64,000 bases of DNA from Asterias amurensis (lineage: Eukaryota; Echinodermata; Asteroidea; Forcipulatida; Asteriidae), in assembly GCF_032118995.1 (NCBI RefSeq), contig NC_092662.1, positions 6,696,001 through 6,760,000 on the forward strand, given 5' to 3'. The notes beneath the pieces are model-generated. The model was not told the DNA's origin and searched no databases. It saw only the letters and a list, made by a program, of their open reading frames with translations. Shown here piece after piece: positions 36,349-47,839 of this stretch. The position numbers were made by a program, and so were the translations under genes. Position 1 is the first letter of the stretch; each line of letters begins with the position of its first letter.

Positions 36349-36729
36349 TTAAAGGAACACGTTGCCTTGGATCGGACGAGTTGGTCTATGAAAAGCGTTT
36401 GAAACCGTTTGTTATGAAATGCATATGGTTAGAAAGATGTTTAAAAAATAAAATATAATGATCCACACAAGTATCACTCAAAATTGCACGGTTTTCATTT
36501 TGCACCGCGAACTAACACGGTCGGCCATTTATGTTTTGACTCCCATAAATGGCCGACCGTGTTTGTCGACGAGGTAAAACGAAAACCACGCAATTTAGAG
36601 ACATGTTTGTGTAGAACATTGTATTCTACTTTTACAACATCTTTCTAACCTTATCGATTTTGTAACAAACGGTTACAGGGTGCTTTTCAAAGACCAACTC
36701 GTCCGATCCAAGGCAACGTGTTCCTTTAA
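36349..36729 (+). mobile_element. F-family palindromic TTAA element
   Basis: TTAAAGGAACACGTTGCCTT to AAGGCAACGTGTTCCTTTAA. Axis near TTTTGACTCCCATAAATGG. Starts about 25 bp after an E element. Confidence 0.8.
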
Positions 36730-37594
36730 TTATTGTTGTTGGATTGAATGGTTTGAGAATGAGTTTATTTGTACATTGTGTGAGGCAAGTTGTGGTGATT
36801 ATGGAGTCGAAAGTTTACTGCCAAATAATGCAAAACCTTAGTTATACAATGTAAGTAGGCTTCATGGCCGGATAGATTATATCAAAGTTTGACTTATTAC
36901 AGGGTTATTAAGGAGGAAAGAGATCTCATGTGTTCCAAAGAGAGTTTTGTGTATCATTGCCAACATTGAGCAATTTATTGTTTGTTTTATTGCTTTGCAA
37001 GTTTGTTACTTATTTTCAGAATAAATTAGCATATGTAAACTGCTTGCCCCAAAGAACAGTAAAAACGCTTAATAAACGCTCTTTCTGTATATATTATTAG
37101 CATTTAGTTTTTGTTTTAGCACTCCAGTTGACATGAATGAAGTGAGCTTTTTATATAACGGAAGAATGCACACATAATGCAATAATTGTCAGTAATGTTA
37201 TACACACCTTTATTTACTTTCCGTCAAAATATTTACCTATAAAAATGTTATTTACAGATGATTGTTATTTAATTATGATTAATGTGATTTACAACCTCTA
37301 ACTGACTGTTTTGAATAATGATTGAACCTGTTAAAGCTAATACAATTTATGTAAAAGATTATGTTAAGAAAAGAATAAAACTATTATTGGAAAAGTAAGA
37401 GTGATTAAGTTTGATTAATTTTTGTGATTTGTGCTGCCACAGAAAGCTGGAACAACTTTACCTCAATGCAGGATTTATTTTGTATAATAAATAACTCATG
37501 TAGGCAATATAAGAATCGCCCCCCCCCCAAAAAAAAAAACAAAACAAGTACGTAGAAGAACAGAACCCAACACTGACAGTAGAGTTAGGACTCA

Positions 37595-37984
37595 TTAAAG
37601 GAACACGTTGCCTTGGATCGGACGAGTTGGTCAAAACAAAAGAGTTTGTAACCGTTTTTTATAAAATGCATATGGTTGGAAAGATGTTTTAAAAGTAGAA
37701 TACAATGATCCACACAAGTTTGCCTCGAAATTGCGTGGTTTTCCTTCTACTGTGCGAACTAACATGGTCGGCCATTTATGGGAGTCAAAATTTTGACCCC
37801 CATAAATGGCCGACGTGTTAGTCGACGAGGTAAAAGGAAAACCACGCAATTTCGAGGCATGTTTGTGTGGATCATTGTATTCTACTTTTACAACATCTTT
37901 CTACCCATATGCATTTTATAAAAAACGGTTACAAACGCTTTTCAAAGACCAACTCGACCGATCCAAGGCAACGTGTTCCTTTAA
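37595..37984 (+). mobile_element. F-family palindromic TTAA element
   Basis: TTAAAGGAACACGTTGCCTT to CAAGGCAACGTGTTCCTTTAA, 390 bp. The axis lies between GGGAGTCAAAATTTTGACCCCC. Open frames here are by-products of the palindrome. Confidence 0.85.
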
Positions 37985-38613
37985 GCCTGGAAAAGGATAA
38001 CAACAGCAGCACTTCAAAAAAAGGGGGGCTATTTTATGATGTTAGCAGAGAGGTTATTTAGGTTTCTCCTCAGTTACACCAAGATTTATCCTCACAACCT
38101 TAATAATGCTCGCACTGTTATTCCCTAAATATTAAACGCTGATGGAACATTTTGGTTTTCGTAATGTTTTTATGAAACAAATTCTGACCATGGGCTGACC
38201 CATCTGCCCAAACGGCCCATCTCTGAAATTACTTTCTTATTATAAAGATCAATATTTATTTTATTTTTTTTCAAAACAAAATTGCAAAGGCTTATTATCA
38301 TGTATTGACGTGAAACATGTCCTATGACATGACAACCAAAATGTACATGGGGCTATTCGCAATTTATTAACATGAAAAAGGGCTAGTCTTTACAACTTTG
38401 CAAAAATGAAGAGTAAGTAACAAATTCCCTAATGACAGTAGGAAGATTGTTCCAAATCATTGGCATTTGCCCTGCTTCACTGAAAGGTTTTTACATCGTT
38501 TTGTTGGCACTAACAGAATATCATTGACTTGCTTGTCTCAATAATAAATTGTTTTTGAGTTCGGTTCTGTTGTTTTGCATGCGCTGCTAAAAGTTGTTGG
38601 GTGTTTTAGTAAA

Positions 38614-38631
38614 TAGCGCCACCTTGTGGTG
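38614..38631 (+). promoter_or_regulatory. TAGCGCCACC-N4-GGTG motif, third copy
   Basis: Reads TAGCGCCACCTTGTGGTG, 601 bp before the next start codon. This copy is the closest of the three to the vertebrate CTCF core (GCGCCACCTTGTGG). Function is inferred. Confidence 0.45.
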
Positions 38632-38639
38632 TGAAGTAT

Positions 38640-39231
38640 CTACCACTTTTTGTAGTTTCGCAAGCGCGGTTTTCGCTGGTTTCTGAGTGTACTTGTAATT
38701 GAAATAGCATTACAGTAGCAGGATACCATGCGACCAGAACAATCCAGGAAGTAATCTGTGTTTACCGTGTGTTTGCTATTGACATTTTCACACACACAAC
38801 ACAGTTAGATTTTGTACACGAGTGGTGTTCACGAACAAAATAGCTAACAATCAACATAACCAATTGTGAAACCGAAACTGCAAAAGCTGTTGAACACATC
38901 AGAAGCGAAAGTCTATCCCTCATTAATCAGTTCAGTGTTAATGTTCACGTTCTATGAAGTCGAAGAGTTTGTCTAATCTCTCGCCGTCAGCTAGTTACGA
39001 AGTGGGTCAATGAATTGCGCCGTGACGAGTGAAATTCTACACGGGTGAAAGTAGTCATTTATCCCGCCAGCCTGCTGTCGTCTGATTGTGGTAGATTTAG
39101 TCTCACGGTCGGTGTAACCATTGCTCTATGATGTAAACTTGGTGGTTCTAAATGAATTACATGGCTTAACATCATCGTGTTCGGAGCCAGTAGAGTGAGG
39201 AGATTTGATTGACATTTTCTATGTTATTAAA
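38640..39231 (+). promoter_or_regulatory. Promoter and 5'UTR region of the gene starting at 39232
   Basis: No TATA box at a useful place. Sequence is less AT-rich than its flanks and free of recognised repeats, as expected for a TATA-less promoter and leader. Confidence 0.35.
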
Positions 39232-39247
39232 ATGTCTTCCCCAGTGA
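39221..39247 (+). promoter_or_regulatory. Overlapping upstream ORF
   Basis: ATG at 39221 in another frame codes eight residues and stops at 39247, past the main ATG at 39232. Its context is weak (T at -3), while the main ATG has A at -3. Leaky scanning is likely. Confidence 0.45.
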
Positions 39248-39277
39248 AGATGGTGATGAAGATGAAAGATGGAGCTG
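39232..39277 (+). CDS. First coding exon of an unrecognised gene
   Basis: ATG followed by 15 codons (MSSPVKMVMKMKDGA) and one extra base, then a strong donor G|GTGAGT at 39278. The frame before the donor is short, basic and Met/Lys-rich and I recognise no family in it. No later exon that joins in phase 1 was found before 64000. The first intron is therefore at least 24.7 kb, or the next exons are too short to see. The ATG, the donor, the repeat-free leader and the shared upstream motif together support a real gene start, but the call rests on little sequence. Confidence 0.5.
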
Positions 39278-42150
39278 GTGAGTAAAAATACATATTATTT
39301 TTGTTATTGAATTGAATTGAAAATGAATTTTGATTAATCCGAATGTGACATAGAAACTGGTGGAAGAGAACCCTCCTGAACAACATTGCTTCAAATATAA
39401 CAATAAGGAATTATGGTGCTAGTTTTTTGGTAAAAAAATATTGTATGATTGTAGTTTGTAAGCAAATCCCAGCAGTACAGCAGTACTGAAAGTGAAATAC
39501 CCTGAAAGTGAAATATGAATGATGCGTCAACTAGATGAGGAACGGTGTGCAGTTCGTCCAGTAGTGGACACTAACAACTTTTGGGACTGCTGTATAGAGT
39601 TTGATTTTGATCAGTTTTGTTGAAAAATTGTAAAAAGATCGAATGAAGATAAGTTCAGCAAAGGTATGGTTTGGTTTGACCTCGTTGGCACTGGTTTTTT
39701 ACTTCAATCCAATTAAGCCAGCAAATCAACGATGTGTGTATGAGGACTGACGTACATGAGTTGCTGACATCCATTTCAGGACGAGGGATGAAGGAATTTT
39801 TTTGTTTTTACCACATCCCACATTAGCCAGGATAGGAGGAAAAGAATCGCTTCTCAACTGACACGTTGCTTGATTCCAGCGGGTGGATTTTGGCAAAAAA
39901 TGTTTTCATCTTAAAACAAAACAAAACATAGTTTCTAATTTGAGATTTTTATGTTGACTCTCTTGTCATGCTTGTACCGTGGGAGTTGCTCCTAGAAACA
40001 TTTATGTTCGTCCGCTATCGTCTCCACTAACGATAGCGGAGACGATAGCAGAACGAACCTCATAGTTCTAGGAGTACATGGGACTTATCATCTTTCCTGG
40101 TATTAGTGGTCCGATTCCCTTCAAGTTCAATGTTGTTGTGGGTTGAGGAACTTTTTTGGGGGTAAAATTTCTAGGTAAGCTGTGCATGCTCAGTGCCATT
40201 CCAGCATTATTTTTTTACTAGACGGAGAATTCTGGTGCCTGCCAAACAGTCGATGTACAATGTACTGCAAACAAGTAGCAAGGCACACACATTTGTGCTG
40301 CAGTTGAGTTACTCTGCATTGATTAATATTTGTCAAGCCTCACCACCACACTAAAGGAGGTCATGAATACTGATGGTAACCCAACAATTTCCTTTCAACA
40401 AGGAAGTTGAAATATTTCTGTAAGCTTTGTCAGATTGTCATGTTTAAAACCAGTTAACATAGGAAAATAGTTGCTGTAGTACGGAGCAGTGATGTTGATT
40501 GTGCTGTAGATGAAGTAAGGTTGTAGGGTTTGGTTGTAGTGTCAAGAAGGAGCAGCTGTTTCCAGCTTACTTCCCGATCAACTTTGAATTAGTTATTCCT
40601 GAGGTCTCATAATGAATGAAGATAAATAATATGATGTACAAAGAACTGATGAAGGATTGCACAAAATGGACATTTTTTAGAAGATATGATTAGTAAAGTC
40701 TACATTTAACATAATTTTTGTTCCAACTACTGTTAGTGATACTGTTATAAATTGTAAAGGAAATGACTAGAAAAACATCATCACATGAAAGTGTTTTCAT
40801 TGCTTTGATCTACATTCTACAAGGATAGTTGACCATGCCAGTAATAATCCAGTAATTTTTGGAAATGTTATTTGGCTAAAGTTTTATTCTTCATGCATTC
40901 ACTTTGTATCTAATTCCAAATGATAGAATTATCTCTGTTACAGCATGGAGGAATGGTTACCTAGGTGACTCTATCACTTCAGACAAGGTCATTTTCATTG
41001 AGTTTAAACCTCAGTAGTAAAAGGGCATGGCAATATCAATCAGAGTGTCTTTTCTGCTGTGCATAAAGTTACTTGTTAAATCCATTGGTTTTGTGGCAGG
41101 AGTCTTGCTATGTATGTTCAGAAACATGCAGGCATACTCTACATCATTCAGCACACAATTTGTAAAAAAATCTGTGATGTCTGTAACTTGATACATTGAC
41201 ACGGATACACTTCTTTTTTACATCCTGTATACTACAAACCATAGTACGTAAACACTACATAAAATTTGATGTGTGTTATTCACCGACAACAGCTCAAGGT
41301 TTGACATTTTGGTAAAAATCCATGAGACCACAGGGCTTGTTGTGACTAACATTTCTTTACTGGACATGAATATATTGAACAAGAACAGAATCTAGGCCTA
41401 TACACAATGTAAGATAAAGAACTTTGTACAAAGTTTTAATTTCAACGTTCACTAATAGCAGATCTGATATTTTGGTATGCTTTGATATCCAACCAAATTG
41501 AAATGAACGTCTTTATCAGACTCAAACTCAAAGTCAACATTTGAACATAATTTCTTTAAAGATATTTACACAGTGAGGTACATGTACAGTGGGTCTATTT
41601 TTCCCCAATTAGATTTAGCACAACAAGACAATCAGACCTGCAGTTCAGTCTTGAGTTTACTGCCCCGATTCTAAAATCATTGGTCCCAGGCCCATGGTTC
41701 AGTGTGTAGGCATATTATAGATCTGTATCCTGTATCTTTCTAGTGTCCACGACACACTGCAGAATAATTAGAATTGTATCAGAGAGGTTAGAAGTCCATC
41801 CCTGTTGACACAGAGTAAAATGTGGGATAGATTCTACATGTAGATAGTTTCTAAGTTGGTTTGAATGAGGTCACTTATTCCCCAGGTAGAAGTATTTATG
41901 GAATGTGCAAGGTGATTTAGACTCTACGATCAATAGTCCAATCTTTCATTCTGCACTACATGTATGTCCACTTGATGTTCATATTTTGCAATTTGACCTT
42001 TGAATGACTGTTCTATGTTTAAAAGTGTTTGTTTCATCACATTTAACTTTTGTTTCATCATATTTAAAATTATTGTTTACTGAGTCAGTAATTTCAAAGG
42101 TAAATTTGTAGGCCTATATTTTTTGTGATTGTTTTCTTCAAAATTTACAC
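39278..42150. other. Start of the long presumed intron
   Basis: Largely unique AT-rich sequence with one palindrome (39974-40084). No coding exon supported. Confidence 0.4.
39974..40084 (+). repeat. R inverted-repeat element
   Basis: TTCGTCCGCTATCGTCTCC and GATAGCGGAGACGATAGC pair around a very short loop. Outer CTCCTAGAA/TTCTAGGAG continues the stem. No second copy seen. Confidence 0.5.
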
Positions 42151-42154
42151 AGTT

Positions 42155-42541
42155 TTAAAGGCAGTGGACACTATTGGTAATTACTCAAAATAATTATTAG
42201 CATAAAACCTTTCTTGGTGACAAGTAATGGGGAGAGGTTGATGGTATAAAACATTGTGAGAAACAGCTCCCTCTGAAGTGCCATAGTTTTGGAGAAAGAA
42301 GTAATTTTCCACGAATTTGATTTCGAGACCTCAAGTTTAGAACTTGAGGTCTCAAAATCAACCATCTAAACGCACACAACTTCGTGTGACAAGGGTGTTT
42401 TCTTCTTTCATTATTATCTCGCAACTGTGATGACCGATTGAGCTCAAATTTTCACAGGTTTTTTATTTTATGAATATGTTGAGATACACCAACTGTGAAG
42501 GCTAGTCTTTGACAATTACCAATAGTGTCCACTGCCTTTAA
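42155..42541 (+). mobile_element. A-family TTAA MITE, intact ends
   Basis: TTAAAGGCAGTGGACACTAT to AATAGTGTCCACTGCCTTTAA, 387 bp. Central pair GATTTCGAGACCTCAAG/CTTGAGGTCTCAAAATC. A good reference copy. Confidence 0.9.
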
Positions 42542-43471
42542 TAAGACCAAAATAGATGGTTTGCACTAAAGTCGCGTCATCAACTGCCATATTGGATGAA
42601 ATAGGCACGCATGCAAGGCTATCATTCGCTAAGACTAGAGCGTAGTCGTTCAAATGTATGCACTGTTGCATCTTATCAAATAATGGCAGTTGATGACGCT
42701 TAGTGCCATCCATCTATTGCCAAATAAATTTTAAAGTAAAAAAAGAAAGAAAATGAATATTGTATGTGATGTAGTTTTATTTCATGAAAAGGTTTGATTA
42801 TTACATGCACACCTACTTTCCCACAAACTGTCGAAGATCGCACCTGCTATTAATTGACAGTAATATATAGACCCCCTTTCAACATTTTTTGTTAAGGCCC
42901 TAATCAATTGATTTGTTATCTTCCATTGTCACCTCTAATCAGCCACTTTATGTTTGTGTGGTTTCATTGTTACTGGAATGTATGTCACTAAAAACCCACA
43001 ATAATTGATACTTCACAAAAAAAAAACCATTTTGGTTCACTAACTACCTGGTATTTACAGGATGTGTATTGTAAAAAGAAAGTGAACAATTGACACGCTA
43101 CACTCTCTTGTACAAAACAAACACCATCTAAAAAAGGTATTAAAAGGATAGATTCATTGTGAGACACTTGACAATTGAGTTGCCACATGTAGTAAAAACA
43201 GGAAATATTGTGACAAATGTGATTTAGGAATAATGGCTTATTATACCATAGAGCAAGGTCAGACAATGTTCAATAGAAAAAACAGATCTGCATAAACTTC
43301 TAATAACTATGCAGGTTTTTATCTTGATTGTTGTGAAGCGCAACTTCCACAATTTCGTAGGGCCAAAACATGTACCTATTTTTTCAAATTAAAAGTGCTG
43401 AATCTAAATTTAAATTGAACTGATCTTGGGCCGATACTTTGCTGGATTATTTGTCCCATGTAATGTTTGTT

Positions 43472-43755
43472 TGGGCCCAATTTTAAAGCACTGCTTAGCG
43501 GCCGCTTTTGTGCTCACTGGTGCGATTTCCATTTCATAGCGCTGCTAACCGTAGGCACATGATAAGGCATGTTAACCTCCGGTGCATATTGCACGAAAAT
43601 ACATGAGATCACGAGGCAAATCCATGGTGAATGCGGAATATGGCTACCTAATTTGTCTGCTAACCTGTGAAAAGGTTTGAACCTAAGCAAATTTTTCTGC
43701 TACAGTAAGCACACAAATTTGCTTACCGTTAAGCAGCGCTATGAAATTTGGCCCA
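43472..43755 (+). mobile_element. J-family inverted-repeat element, best copy
   Basis: GGGCCCAATTTTAAAGCACTG to CAGCGCTATGAAATTTGGCCC. Internal GCGCTGCTAACCGTAGGCAC and GCTTACCGTTAAGCAGCGC extend the symmetry. Confidence 0.65.
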
Positions 43756-44497
43756 GGTCTGACTTTAGTAGATTTAAATTTTAAAATACACGTTGCTAGT
43801 GGTTAGAGAAAGTTCTTTTGGCAAAAACCTGGCCATGGAACTTTAAATACTTCAAACCTTATATAAATGTGAGAAATCAAATTGTTAATAAATTGATTGA
43901 TGATCTGTCAGATTACTGATGTTGTGGTTTACCCTAAAGTTTCACCACAGAGCACTAAATGGACCCGTGCAGACTCAAATAAAATGCTCTAACTTCATTT
44001 CCTTTCTGGATTAGTCTCACCCCAGGGTGTAAAAGTGTCAGGAATGGATGATTTCTCCATGAGCTACATGGATAACGTCTGAATTAAGACTATCATTCAT
44101 GGGCGATAACATCATCATCAAGCTGTGATGCCTGTCCTGTTCCTAGTTGAAATGTATTTATGCTGAGGACTAGAGCGGTCATGAATAATTCATGTACCAT
44201 CCCTCAAACACTTGATATTGTTCTGCCATCCAACGCATGGTGACCCATTATGATTAAATGGGTATTGATTAATACACAGTGATAGTGAAATGGTTTTACT
44301 GAAAGTAAACAGAAAGATTCATTAGCAAAATAAGTACATACGTAAATCAATAATAATGCCACCATTTCATCTAAAAGCATACATTAGGCAGGTTGAAACC
44401 AGCCTACGTTAGCCACAATCCACCAATAGAGAGATTTAGTGCGTAGATGTATACATACAATGTACCAGAATGTTTTACATGTTTTTAGTGCCACATT

Positions 44498-44830
44498 CAA
44501 GGATTCGGGCACTTTTTCAAAATGTTCACAGTTTTACATTAAATATCAATTAAACCACAAGGGAAACTGAGTGGGTAAATTATGAAATGTTTTTTTGGGG
44601 TTGAACAAAGAATTGACTAGAGTGGGATTCGAACCAACGACCTCCGGATTAACGTGCCGGTGCTCTACCAACTGAGCTATCTAGCCCTATATTGGCGGTG
44701 TCCCAGATTTACATTAAACTTACACGGTTTGAAGATAATGATAGTAGAAAGCTGCCCGGCAAATAATACTTACTGAGGTGCAGTAGTTTTTGAGAAATGA
44801 GTAAAACAAGTCACAAAATAAATTTTGTAA
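44498..44830 (+). mobile_element. E-family MITE split by a SINE
   Basis: AAGGATTCGGGCACTTTTTC and the piece ending TTTACATTAAA lie left of a reverse SINE. TTTACATTAAACTTACACGG and TTGAGAAATGAGTAAAACAA lie to the right. The right end is missing. Confidence 0.65.
44550..44700 (-). mobile_element. tRNA-derived SINE with nearly foldable tRNA head
   Basis: On the minus strand the head (about 44690 down to 44615) reads TAGCTCAGTTGGTAGAGC (D arm) and GGTTCGAATCCCAC (T arm). A 7-bp acceptor stem forms with one wobble. The anticodon-like triplet is GTT. One anticodon-stem and one T-stem pair are mismatched. The body ends TTTACCCACTCAGTTTCCC. It is inserted in an E element. Confidence 0.7.
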
Positions 44831-44895
44831 AGTATACAAACTGTTTCTTTGTTTGTCCTGATGTTTTCTTTCTTCTTCAAATAACACTGAAATGG

Positions 44896-45029
44896 TTCTG
44901 GATTGTTTTACTTACATGTAGTTCACATACATGCAATGCACAATGCATGGACAATGACCAAACAATTCTGGTTTGTTTTACTTTCATGTAGTTCACATAC
45001 ACATGCAATGCACAATGCATAGACAATGA
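44896..45029 (+). repeat. Direct tandem duplication, period about 69 bp
   Basis: TTCTGGATTGTTTTACTTAC ... CAATGCACAATGCATGG is repeated as TTCTGGTTTGTTTTACTTTC ... CAATGCACAATGCATAG. Confidence 0.75.
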
Positions 45030-46250
45030 TTGTATAAAAAGATTTCCATTTTAACTGCTAAACACTGCAATTAAAAATCAGACTAATCAATAACAAACAA
45101 CACTGCATCTACTTGTACGGTGTACATGACAAGTGTCAGATACTGTTCAGAGAATGATGACAAGAATTTGATAAACAGATTTACTCTTCTTTGCGCATGC
45201 ACTGAGCGTGATAAAGATTAATAGTTGTTGAAGAAACCATCAGACTTGTCCAAGCTGAAGTTCAATGATTGATCGAAGGACGTAATTCAAGCCTTTTATT
45301 GAGGTACATGTGAAGCCAACATTCGATCTTTCTTGGATTCTTTGAGGAACTCTCGCCAAGAAAGGAGTGAGTCACTCCCTGATACTTGAGACATGAAACC
45401 AATGTGACTGAGATTAGTTGAAGACGCTTCCATAAATAAACTGAACCCTTGGCAATGTGTGTAATACTAGACACTGATTACTCCACAAAACCCATCCACT
45501 TGTTCTTCCTTGAAGGGTCCATAAGATTGCCATGGTGATTCAGCTCAATATTCAATCCCGGTGGCATCTTGCCTTCAGTTGAAGGCTCGAGTTGCACAAC
45601 ATCTTGTAGACTGATAAAGAAATAGAACATTCAGATTTCTAGTTGGCAAACTTTTATGATCTGAGCAAAGTCATTCATCAATCATAGACAATTTGTGGTT
45701 GGTGTCCTAATGCATTATGCCTGTAAGCAATGAGAGGAGGTTGACACTTAAGTGCTACCTACCCAGTCAGCACAACTGTGACTGGCTCTGCAAAAATGGG
45801 TATTAAGGGACAAAATAAGTAAATTGAGTTACATACACAGCTGAATTGGTGTTATTTTAAGCTTTATTTTGGTTTAGGTTTGAACCCTGTGGCATTTTGC
45901 ATTCTGGAGATATACTGATATTTGCATACTCACATTTTACAATTTAATGAAAGTGCCTTCAGAGATACAGCTCCTTAAACCTAGCAAAATTTAAGATTAG
46001 TTACCTAAAATTGGTACAAAAACCTTTGTTTTTTCAACTAAAAAAAATAAAAATGTTATTTCTGTGAATAAAATATGGAAGTATTTATGCAATAGAAGCC
46101 AATAAACCAAGAAAGACAAAATCATGTTGTGGAAATATTTTCAGGATCTCTACATTGAACGCCTCTTTAAATGTAATTAGCATATCGCCCCTTTATACAA
46201 TTTTTTGCAGGGTGGGTCACTGTAATTTTGGTGTTCAGATACAAACATTA
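45030..46250. other. Intronic stretch without recognisable feature
   Basis: AT-rich, no family repeat and no coding exon that I can support. Confidence 0.35.
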
Positions 46251-46253
46251 TTC

Positions 46254-46344
46254 TTAAAGACACTGGACACTATCTCCATTGCTTGTTACCAAGTAAATTG
46301 TTATGCTAATAATTACTACGAGTAACTACCAATAGTGTCCGCTG
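46254..46344 (+). mobile_element. A-family MITE reduced to about 91 bp
   Basis: TTAAAGACACTGGACACTAT and CCAATAGTGTCCGCTG with TTACCAAGTAAATTG and TTATGCTAATAATTAC between. Most of the interior is gone. Confidence 0.6.
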
Positions 46345-46532
46345 TAAAACCACCGTTTCCTGACTTTCTAAATGACCGTTTTAACAAAACAGTTATCATG
46401 ACAATTCACAGAAACACTCAACTTTATTTCCCATTAAATTTATTGGACCCCAAGGAACAATTTCATATTCAGTTTAATGACTGAGTTAGAAGGGACACAA
46501 AAATTCCAGCTAAGCTATTCAGAAGCAAAGGC

Positions 46533-46633
46533 TAATGAAGCTCCCTCTAATTATTTCATTTAATGAAATGAAAGTATTGTAGTAATGAGGCTCCCTAGAA
46601 TTATTTCATTCAATGAAATGAAAGTATTGTAGG
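46533..46633 (+). repeat. Direct tandem duplication, period 50 bp
   Basis: TAATGAAGCTCCCTCTAATT and TAATGAGGCTCCCTAGAATT start two units, each with the hairpin ATTTCATTTAATGAAAT. Confidence 0.8.
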
Positions 46634-47600
46634 AATTTTTCACTAACAATAACTAACCTAAGACCTGTTCATCAGTAATTACATGTAGACAAAGAGATTA
46701 TTGGATAGGATTAACATATTGGTGTATTTCATGCTTTCATAGTTCCCAGTCTATACTGAATTATGAATACCTAAACTGTATCTAGTTGAGTGGTTCCAGT
46801 CAATGGTTCCAATACTGGTAGAGTCATGACAACAGTAGTAATTGGTGACTCAAACAGTTTGGTATGTGTGCTACACAAAAGGGATATTCCGCTTTGGCCC
46901 AATGTAGTATTGCCTGGTGGTTTTTGGTTTCGATATCCCCGTGGGTGTCAATGTGCTGAAAAACAGGTTTCTTGTAACTTGAACGGTGAAATATGGACTT
47001 TTTGTGTGGGAAATTTCTTGATCAGTGGTTTGTTTGCAAATTGGGTTTGTACATGAAGGCCTACATATTGTACAATTTAAACACATGGTGGTGTGGTTAG
47101 GGGCAGTGAATGATGAAGAATAGACAATTGTTAAAGTTCATTATGCAAAAAATCTTTACATTGCTTTGGTCTTAGAGGATGGGTTATTCTGTACAACTAT
47201 CTAATATAAATATAAACATACAAATTGTCTACTTTGAAATGCAATATGATGCATATATCACACCTTGTAGTATGGTCTTTCAGAATTTATTTCATGATGA
47301 TGAATTGTACACACGAGGAATCATCATTAAGAAATGCAGACTCTTTATATTGTGACAAATAATTGCTCCCCCCTTCACTGACTTTAATATTTTTGCAAGT
47401 CAAGCGTGACGTTTTCTCCAGCCATGTAGAAGATTCTTAAATGTCAGCTTAGTCAGAAGAATACGATCTGGAAATGAAAATTAACTTGAGCTGTAATTTT
47501 ATATGACAAATTTTCTTGTGGCAGTGGTGTCAATTTCATGTGTTCGGTGCTAGGTTGAAGAATTGGTATTAAGACTTGAAAAGTTGGTGTTAAAAATAGA
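46634..47600. other. Intronic stretch without recognisable feature
   Basis: An 88-codon + strand frame at 46790-47056 has no recognisable similarity. Nothing else supported. Confidence 0.3.
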
Positions 47601-47604
47601 TGTA

Positions 47605-47835
47605 TCGTAATTTGGGTGTGACCCCTGGCTACACGGCAGTATGGTTTCTGACTGGTACCCCAAACAAAGATATTGACAAAATAGACCGCCAATATAGGGC
47701 TAGATACATGTAGCTCAGTTGGTAGAGCGCTGGCACACTAATTCGGAGGTCGTTGTTTAAAATCCCACTCTAGTCAGTTTTTCTTTGTTCAACCCCCAAA
47801 ATTCATTAACAAATTTACCCAGTCAGTTTCCCTTG
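47605..47835 (+). mobile_element. tRNA-derived SINE, fullest copy of its family
   Basis: CCTGGCTACACGGCAGTATG, CAAACAAAGATATTGACAAA, TAGCTCAGTTGGTAGAGCGC, TCGGAGGTCGTTGTTTAAAA and TTACCCAGTCAGTTTCCC occur in order. ACATGT is inserted in the head (GATACATGTAGCTC). Confidence 0.65.
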
Positions 47836-47839
47836 CTTG

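Noticed and set aside
44615-44690. tRNA gene on the minus strand
   Set aside because: Stem mismatches, C at position 33, and copies elsewhere with the same flanking sequence show that it is a SINE head.
46790-47056. 88-codon + strand open frame in the presumed intron
   Set aside because: No recognisable domain, no good acceptor or donor in phase with the exon at 39277.
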